DNA from: Mantamonas sphyraenae
Lineage: Eukaryota; CRuMs; Mantamonadidae
Direction: 5' to 3'
Length of the DNA stretch: 64,000 nucleotides
NCBI GenBank assembly: GCA_026936335.1
Contig: JAPMXV010000019.1
Coordinates: forward strand, 62,001 to 126,000
The notes below the pieces were generated by a model that did no database searches, had not been told where the DNA came from, and saw nothing but the letters and a program-made list of their open reading frames with translations. Shown piece after piece: positions 57,088 to 64,000 of the stretch. The position numbers were made by a program, and so were the translations under genes. The stretch's first letter is position 1. The number at the start of each line of letters is the position of its first letter.

Positions 57088-59870
57088 TCACAACGTGCTA
57101 AACTGCCCGTACACAATGTCGCGCACCTTGAAATACAGCTCGGAAATGACGCCATCAAACTCCAGCTGCTCGTCCTTTTTGCTGATGCGAACGCTTCCGC
57201 CCTCGCAAACGAGCACGCCTCCAGCCAGCTCGGAGCGGATGCCGTGGCGAGCCAGCTGCTGCTTGAGATCCTGCAGCAGGACGTCGCCCACAAAGGAGGA
57301 GTTGTGTACACTGGCCTGCATGTCGGTGCGCTTGGACACAGGGTTCAGCATGGGCAATCCAATGGCCACGTTGTTCTCGTCTGCCTCGGGCAGGGTCAGA
57401 TAGGCATCCACGTACGACAGGCGGTAGTCTTCGATTTCCACAAACTCCATGGCGTCGAAAAAGTTGTCTGTGAGACGCACCGTGAACATGTCGGTGGCAA
57501 ACGTTGCGTCGACCGTCTCTCCCACGTCCGGTGTAAACACAGGCATGCTGTTGTTGCTCTGTCTGGTCAGCATGCCTCGCAGCGAATTCACTGCAATGCG
57601 TGTGCCGTGCACAAGCACCAGTTTTCGCGGATCCAGCTGCCCAATCAACTTGCGCACCGCATCACCGTCCGATCGCCCCTCTTTGTCCACATACTGTCGC
57701 TGACACCTCACCGTCAGCGTAATGTCCTGCACGATCTCCTTGGTCGGGATTTCCTCCTCATCCTCGTCGTCTTCCTCCTCGTACGCGGCTGCCCCATTCA
57801 TCGACCCCTCCACATCCATCCCATCTCCCATTGACATCGAGGACGACGATGACGACGACGACGACGATGAAGACGACGATGATGATGACACTGCCCCGTC
57901 CGTCTGTGTGTCCTGCAACACGTCGTCCAGAAAATCGTTGTCGTCCAGCAGCTCACCGTACTCGTCTGCCACAACGTCGTGCTCCTCGTACTTGAACATG
58001 AGAAACCCTCCACGTCGTTGACCTCGCATACGCCTTCGTCGGGACGAGCGGATTGGTTTTGATGCCTCCATGGTCTGTTGTTTTTGCTGCTGCTGCTGCT
58101 CGCCCTCTCCCGACTCTGTCTCCATCCCATTTGCATCCTCTGCCTGTTCTTGCTCCTCTTGCATGTGTGCCTGCTGCTCCTCGCTTCCGTCCCCGCTTCC
58201 ATCTGCGTCGACGTCCACGGCGCCCTCCTCCACATCCATGCCATCCGCCCCTCCTACGTGATCCCCTCCAGCCGTTGCCGTTGCTTCCACACCGCCGTCT
58301 TGTTGTTGCTGCTGCTGCGTGCCTCCTTGGAAATAATCAATGAGCTCTTGGCCCTGGAGCTCCTGCAACAGGCGCACAGTGACATCGAGCTCCAGCTCGC
58401 CCTGCGCGGACGACACAACCTTGCGTGCCAGGCTCTTGTGGTAGCCGCGGTCTGTAAACAGGATCAGATTCTTTGGATCCTGGCACCATTCGATAAAGAG
58501 GGTGCGTGCAAAGCCATAATCCAGGCTGGCACTGCTGGCCATCACCACACAGGGGGCCCCCTTGGCCACAATGTCGTCCAACTCCTGCAGCGTCGTCACA
58601 CACCGCACCCGCTGGAATGCAAACGGATTCACGCGCGTCTGCGTAAACTTTTTGTTGGTGCGTTCGTTCATCCACTCCATGGAGCCCTTGGCAAAGCTCA
58701 TGGTGGAGTGCACCGTGTGTGTGAGCAACACCAACGGGTACCCGTCAAAGCCACCCTTGCTGTTCATCCAAATGTCCTCCAGGGTCAACGCCAGCTCAAA
58801 CATGCGTCCTGCCGTGTCCACTGGCAACAACACATGGCCCCCTTTGCGCACGGCGCCGAATATCAACTTTGCAATCCGTTTGTCCAGATCCTTCTGCTTG
58901 CCTGCCGTGGAGATGGTGGCATTGTATGCGTCGGCAATGAGCACGTGTGGCCTGTCCAACGAATGGAACACGGTGGCATCAAACACCCTGTCTCGTCTGT
59001 GGTTGTAATCCACCGCGTACACAATGTCTTCTGCCTCTTTGCTGATCTTCCACACCGTCCCTCCCAGCATGTTGCCTGCGTTGTACGGTGTAATCACAAT
59101 GTCCTGGCCCTTGTCCGGCAGGCTTTCAAACTGCGAATACTTCAGCGTAGTGATCGAGTCGAACGCCACATCAATGTCGTCCAGCGAAATGGTGTCAAAG
59201 TGGCTCTCCTCTGTGTGGGCCAACACCAGGTCGTACAACACCATCATGCCCATCTGACGTGTTGGTGTCGTGGCGTACACGGGACAGGAAAGGCCACACT
59301 TGGCCACCAGGTAAGGCAGCGCGCCCAGATGTTGCACGTCGGCGTGCGAGAGCAACACAAAGTCCACCTTGTCCACCACGCTGTGGCGCCACACACACCA
59401 GTGATTGGGTGGTTCACACGCGCATGCGTAGAGCACATGTACAGAGACACACACGGTTGCGTCAGCGGGTTGCAAATGGGTGTGCAGGCAGAAGGAGGGG
59501 CGTTGTAAAGTGGCTGCCAGGAAAGAGGGCGCGGAATGCGAGCCGAGCACTTTGGGGTTGGGTGACAGGGAAGCAGCAGGGGGAGATGGCACGAACAAAG
59601 GGAATGCACGGCATAGCTTACTTGATGATGGGCTGGATGGTCTGCACGTCAAACTGCTCGTCCCAACCACAGTCGAGCAGGATGACGACGTCGTCAATCT
59701 GCAGCAAGTAACACAGCTGATCCTCGCTCTGCGCGCCGCACAGGGGCGTCACGCGGATAATCGCAGACTGTGGAAAGAGTGTGCATGCGCCACATCTCAT
59801 GTGTTAGTGCTTCCACACATACGTCCCTCTGTCCATCGTTTCCCACCACCCAATCATGCACACCTACCAT
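57088..59870 (-). CDS. CPSF2: Cleavage and polyadenylation specificity factor subunit 2 (CPSF100)
   Basis: About 813 residues (human 782). Exon 1 holds only the ATG (59870-59868), followed directly by an intron (GTAGGT...CCACAG, CTAACAC at 59801-59807). Exon 2 is 59767-59622 and exon 3 is 59380-57088. Motifs are SAIIRVTPLCGAQSEDQLCYLLQIDDVVILLDCGWDE, LLSHADVQHLGALPY, the beta-CASP region (LPVDTAGRMFELA, LFIEWCQDPKNLILFTDRGY) and VHNSSFVGDVLLQDLKQQL ... GGVLVCEGGSVR. The metallo-beta-lactamase HxHxDH is reduced to HADVQH, as expected for this non-catalytic partner of CPSF73. Acidic and poly-Ser low-complexity inserts occupy about 57830-58300. Confidence 0.92.
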
Positions 59871-59932
59871 TTGGCGGGGTCAGTGGTTCGGCTGCTGCGG
59901 ACGACGCAACGAAACGCCCCCCAAAGGCCACG
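59871..59932. promoter_or_regulatory. 62-bp divergent promoter CPSF2/coiled-coil gene
   Basis: Divergent start codons at 59870 and 59933. No recognisable motif is seen. Confidence 0.35.
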
Positions 59933-62900
59933 ATGAGCGAGGAAGCGCTCCACATCGATGACCGGGATTTGCACTTTGAAATAGGTACGTGCATACACGT
60001 GATGGCATGGCAACACGAGCACGCTTGTGGGCCTCGGTGCGTGCCGTTTTCGAGCAAACCTCGAAAGCGAGCAAACGTGTAGCATGTGCCATGCGAATGC
60101 AGTGACGCACGCGGGGATGGGGGAAATAGCGCATGGTGCCCTATTGGGCGTTGGGGAGAGGAGGAGAATGGACGGGATGTGGTCTGACACCGCCGGTGTG
60201 TGCGTGGGGATTGCGCGGGGAAAACCGTTAGATGCACCCCGGGAGCTACGGGAGAAGCTGAGCACGCTTGCGGAACAGGTGCACCAGCTGGGCACGGAAG
60301 TGCACCGTGTGAATCTGTCGCTGGGCAAACGGGTGACCAAGACAGATGCGTTGGAGCTGCTGAATCGCAAGGCGGATTTGAGTGCGCAGGAGGAGCTTGC
60401 CAAGGTGGTGAAGCTGCGCTACGAGGAGGAGCAGGAGTACAGGAAGCAGGTGACGGAACAACTCAAGAGTGGACAGGGCAGCGTGGAGGCCAAATTGAAC
60501 GAGTTTACGCACAGCATGCAGACGAGTATGCAGAAGCTGAGCAGACGTGCACAAACGCTGGAGCGGCTGCGTGCAGAGGACCGGGAGTTTGTGCAATCGG
60601 GAGTGCCCCAGTGGATCGAAAACGCAGTGAGTGAGGTGAAAATGGCACAGGACAAAGGGTCGGCTGCGTTCAACCAGCTGGTGAGCAAGGTGCGCAAGCA
60701 GGTCATCAAGCAGCAGGAAACGGTGGACAGCCTGGAGAGCGAGGTCAAGAAGGAGCGGGTGCACACGCGTGCACGCATGGAAGAGTTTGAGCGCAACCTG
60801 AACAAAGCCTTGAAACATGGCATGGGAGGAGCGACAGGCATGACTCCAGACGAGATGCGCAACTTTGTCGACGACACACGCGACCAGATAAGCTCTATTC
60901 TCAAACGGGTGGAGGAGGAGCATGAAGTGACACGCTTGACGCTACAAGAACACACGGCGGCGTTGGAAGAGCTGCAAGGTACGCTGTCCGGGTACCAAAC
61001 GACATCGGAGACGAGCACAGAGCTGATGCGCCATCTGCGCGGACGACTGGACGACGTGGACGCCAATCAAGTGGCACAAGCGAACCGCATGCAGCTTCTC
61101 ACCGACTTGGTGGACGAGTTGGTGAGCAAGGTGGATGCAGGCGAGGCCAAGGAGGCCGAGTTGCAAGCAGCGGGTGGTGGAGGGGTGGTGACCCCAGCCG
61201 AGTTGGATAGGTATTTCGACATGTTGAACAAGAGTCTGGACAAGCGTGTGTCTGCAGTGTACCAGCGTTTGGAAGAGCAAACGGGCAAACGAGCGACGTC
61301 GCGGCCAAAGTCGAGAGCTGGCGGAGGCGGACGACGCGCAGCGTCCCGCGCGTCGTCGCGCATGAGCAACAGCTCGCGAGACGGCAGCGGAAGGGAAGCA
61401 TCATCGCCAGCCGGGTCGGACGGGATGGCCGAAATGGCGGATTTGAAGGTGGCGCTGCTGACCAAGCGGATTGAAGATTTGGAGAAGCGGCTGACGGAGC
61501 AAGCACATGCCCAGGCACAGGTTCAGGCGCACATTGGACGCGCACAGCCACACACGCCACCGGGGAGTGGAAGTGGAAGTGGATCGCGTGCGCGTAGTCG
61601 CAGTCGCGGGGGGGCCGGATCGGCGGGATCGAAAAAGCGAGTGGAGATGAGCGAGGGCGAGCTGAGCGGCCCTCGTGAGGCGTACCAGCGACCCACATCT
61701 GCACTGGGCAAGCGTCCAACAAGCGGCGGAGGCACAGGAAGGCCTCTGAGCGGAGGTGGAAGCGGCAGCAAGACGCGTGCCAAGACGTCGATGGGCCATC
61801 GGGATCGGTCGTCGTCGTTGCTGTCGGCCAACAACAGCGTGGGCGCGCGTCTGAAGCAGCTCGCGTCGCAAGAAGAGGAGACCCAGAACCAGCAGGAGGA
61901 TCAGGATCAGGAGCAGGATCAGGATGCGGCCGTACTTGTACATATCCAAGAAACGGAGGAGGACGCTGCCAACGAGAACGGAGACGAAGTGGTGGTGCTG
62001 GTGGGCGACGACGAAGAGAGCGACGCTGCGCTTGAAGAGGCGGAGCAGGAGGACAGGGTGGAGCTGAAGCCGCTGCCTGAAGGGGAGTATCTGAGCGCAC
62101 AGCGAGACGGGGCAGGAGAGGAGGAAGAGAGTGGGGCAGAAGACAGCGACCGGCCCAAGAGTGCTCTTCGTCTGCGCATGGAGGAGTTGCGCCGTTTGAG
62201 TCCACTGCCAGAGCGGCAGGGCAAGGAAGGACGCAGTCGAGCCAGCAGTCCTGGAGGGCACACACGCGCACGTAGCCGCAGCCGCAGTCGCAGCCGCGCT
62301 GGGTCGCAGGAAGGACCGAGTGGAGCAAGTGTGTTGTCGCTGTCCGACGTGGCTGGAAGGAAGGAGTACACGCCTGGTGGGTCGACACGCACAGCGGATC
62401 GGGGCTTGCGCGGGTTTTCGGCAGGGTCACGACCCACAAGTGGCAAGACGGTGCACAGCAACACGTCGACAGAGTCGGAAGAGGCGCTGGACGAGTGGCG
62501 TGAGGCGTTGCCAGAGGCGCACGGTGAATTGAACGAACAGGCGCTGCCGACGAGTGACTGGCGCCGCGTGCCCGACAGCGAGTTTCGTGTGCGCGATGGG
62601 TCGGCACAGGTGATCCACGAAATGCCGCGTACACCGCAACAGGGACAACCTGTGCGTGAGCCTGCCATGACGCCGGCAACGCCGCTGGCAGAGGGAAGTG
62701 GAGGGGAGGAGGTGAGCGAAGACGACGGCAGGCCGAATTCGAGCGAAGGGTTCCTGACAATCAGCGCAGCGCCTGCGGAGGGACGTGTGGCGCTTCCAAG
62801 TGTGGTGAAGGAGTACTCACGGTACCTGAAGGAGCTGGAGGGACGTCTGCGTCTTGTGGAGTCGACGGGCTTTGGTCAGAGCGAAAGCGCGTCGCAGCAG

Positions 62901-64000
62901 CTGGCGGAGGACATCACGCTGGTGATGCACAGTGTGCAGCTTCTGGAGGAGTCGCAAGGGGAATTGGCACGCAGGTTGCAGGAAGAAGTGGAGGATGTCA
63001 AGGCAGAGATCCGAACGCGCGTTCAAAACTCGCTGGAGAATGCATACAACGTGATGCACGACCAGCAGGAGCACATCACACGTCTGAAGGAGCAGGAACA
63101 AGAACACGAGCGTCGACTGGTATCGCTGCAACGGCAGCTGGACAACGAGTTTACGGCGCGGACGGAGCTTGCGGGCAAAGCGGGAGTTTGCGTTGAGTGC
63201 GACGGACGAGGCACTGCTTGCGTTGGAGGATGCACTGAGACTGGAGGTGCAGGCGCGCAAGAACAACATGGAAAAGTGGGCGGAGGAGCTGGAGACGCGC
63301 ACGCGAGAGGCGATGGAAGAGGTGCAGCAGGAGTTGCAGGAACGGCTGGCGACAAAGGCCGGAGTGGACGATGTCAAGTCGATGATTCGAGAGGCAGCAA
63401 CACGACTGGCAGGCGGCACGACGCCACGCATGACGTCGTCTTCGTCTGGACGAGGCATGCGACGCGGAAGCAGTGCCAGTGCGAGCGGGAGTTCGAGTGG
63501 GACACAACAGCAGCCACAGGATGCCAAGTTGCACGTGGGTGTGCCATCATCGTCCACAGAAACTGGCGGTTACGCAACCAGTGTGTCTGTGCCCAGTCCG
63601 GAAGCACGGCGGGTGAGCCAGGAAACGACAACGGTGACCTTGCTTCCCGGGCAGGAAAGCGGCAGCAGCTCAGAGTCACTGACGACAGAGGAAGGGAGCA
63701 CGAACAGCAGGAGCCAGCCGCACAAGAGTGTGTTTGCATCGCCCAGTCCCGAGTCGGACGATGAGTTGCAGGCGCTGGTGCGACAGAGCGAAGAGGTGTT
63801 TGGGGCGGTGCAGAAGCCGAATCCGCCTCCGAAACGCACACTGGGAGGGGGTGGAGGTGTTGGGGGAGCTAGTGGACGTGTGGATGTGAAGCAAATGGCC
63901 ATGGATCAGTCGATGGCACGTGCACAGGAGCAGCGTGCCAAGCGCACGGGGGTCAAGAAGCACGGAGGAGGAGGGATCAACGCAGCCAGTCGCGCGTGGG
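59933..64000 (+). CDS. Coiled-coil protein with Ser/Arg-rich linkers (3' end outside window)
   Basis: Exon 1 (59933-59984) encodes MSEEALHIDDRDLHFEI. The intron is 59985-60231 (phase 1, CTGACAC at 60184), and exon 2 runs past 64000. Residues 18-330 are long helices (LREKLSTLAEQVHQLGTEVHRVNLSLGKRVTKTDALELLNRKADLS). Then come a disordered Ser/Arg/Gly/Glu region with several RSRSRS stretches, a second coiled-coil region (RYLKELEGRLRLVES; VMHDQQEHITRLKEQ) and a polar tail. The frame breaks at 63182-63184 (GGG; GG restores KAEFALSATDEALLALEDAL). No stop is visible. The family is not recognised; a centrosomal, flagellar or cytoskeletal scaffold is plausible only on architecture. Confidence 0.6.

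Noticed and set aside
58078-59508. Plus-strand frame of 476 codons across CPSF2
   Set aside because: Antisense shadow of a fully conserved CPSF2 exon.
1-64000. Programmed ribosomal frameshifting as a shared mechanism for the many frame breaks
   Set aside because: Breaks go in both directions, sit in different homopolymers without a common slippery heptamer or stop context, and affect unrelated housekeeping genes; sequencing error is simpler.

Overview
The window is eukaryotic nuclear DNA from a gene-dense, free-living protist. It holds about 28 protein-coding genes in 64 kb, nearly all with clear eukaryotic families: spliceosome CWC25, p24/TMED, DNA ligase IV, cullin-1, CPSF2, RBBP6/MPE1, ALG9, ORMDL, mitochondrial uL3, PDH E1-beta and MRS2. 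Genes carry 0-4 short GT-AG introns (mostly 80-330 bp), intergenic gaps are mostly 45-350 bp, and the sequence is GC-leaning with many CA/GT microsatellites. It contains a TPLATE-type TSET subunit and a homologue of the plant FG-GAP protein NERD1. Animals and fungi lack a full TSET complex, while the Patched/Dispatched, GCKR-like and SLC30A6-like genes and the tiny introns argue against a land plant. I cannot name the lineage. I saw no convincing rRNA, tRNA, CRISPR, transposon or viral gene.

Layout. 1-7 kb: two minus-strand membrane/secreted genes (a kelch protein running off the left edge, and a Patched/Dispatched-like protein). 7-12 kb: CWC25, a p24 cargo receptor and a SLC30A6-like zinc carrier on plus. 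12-21 kb: LIG4 (-), mitochondrial uL3 (+), GCKR-like (-), an S15-type hydrolase (-). 21-25 kb: TPLATE (+) and BolA (-). 25-35 kb: a large coiled-coil gene (+), an unidentified basic protein (-), PDHB (-), an unidentified multi-pass protein (-). 35-45 kb: NERD1-like (+), CUL1 (-), an MRS2 channel carrying an EF-hand (+), a PLP-dependent D-cysteine desulfhydrase/ACC deaminase-like enzyme (-), ORMDL (-). 45-52 kb: CMC4 (+), an ankyrin array (+), ALG9 (+), an ANK-PH-PH protein (+). 52-64 kb: RBBP6/MPE1 (-), START-GRAM (+), CPSF2 (-), and a coiled-coil gene running off the right edge (+).

These are mostly independent housekeeping genes with no operon logic. Recurrent themes are the secretory/endomembrane system (TMED, SLC30A6, TPLATE, NERD1-like, ORMDL, ALG9, START-GRAM), mitochondria (uL3m, PDHB, MRS2, CMC4, BolA) and RNA processing (CWC25, RBBP6, CPSF2). 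Many neighbours are head-to-head with only 60-180 bp between start codons.

Two window-wide patterns matter most. First, introns share a strongly conserved internal element, CTGACAC/CTAACAC, and often end in a CA-rich tract instead of a polypyrimidine tract. Second, many conserved reading frames are broken by single-base length changes, mostly inside short homopolymers. This looks like residual assembly error, so the affected genes are annotated as continuous genes with marked frame breaks. Coordinates of spliced genes are start codon to stop codon; splice sites were chosen by eye from phase and family conservation.
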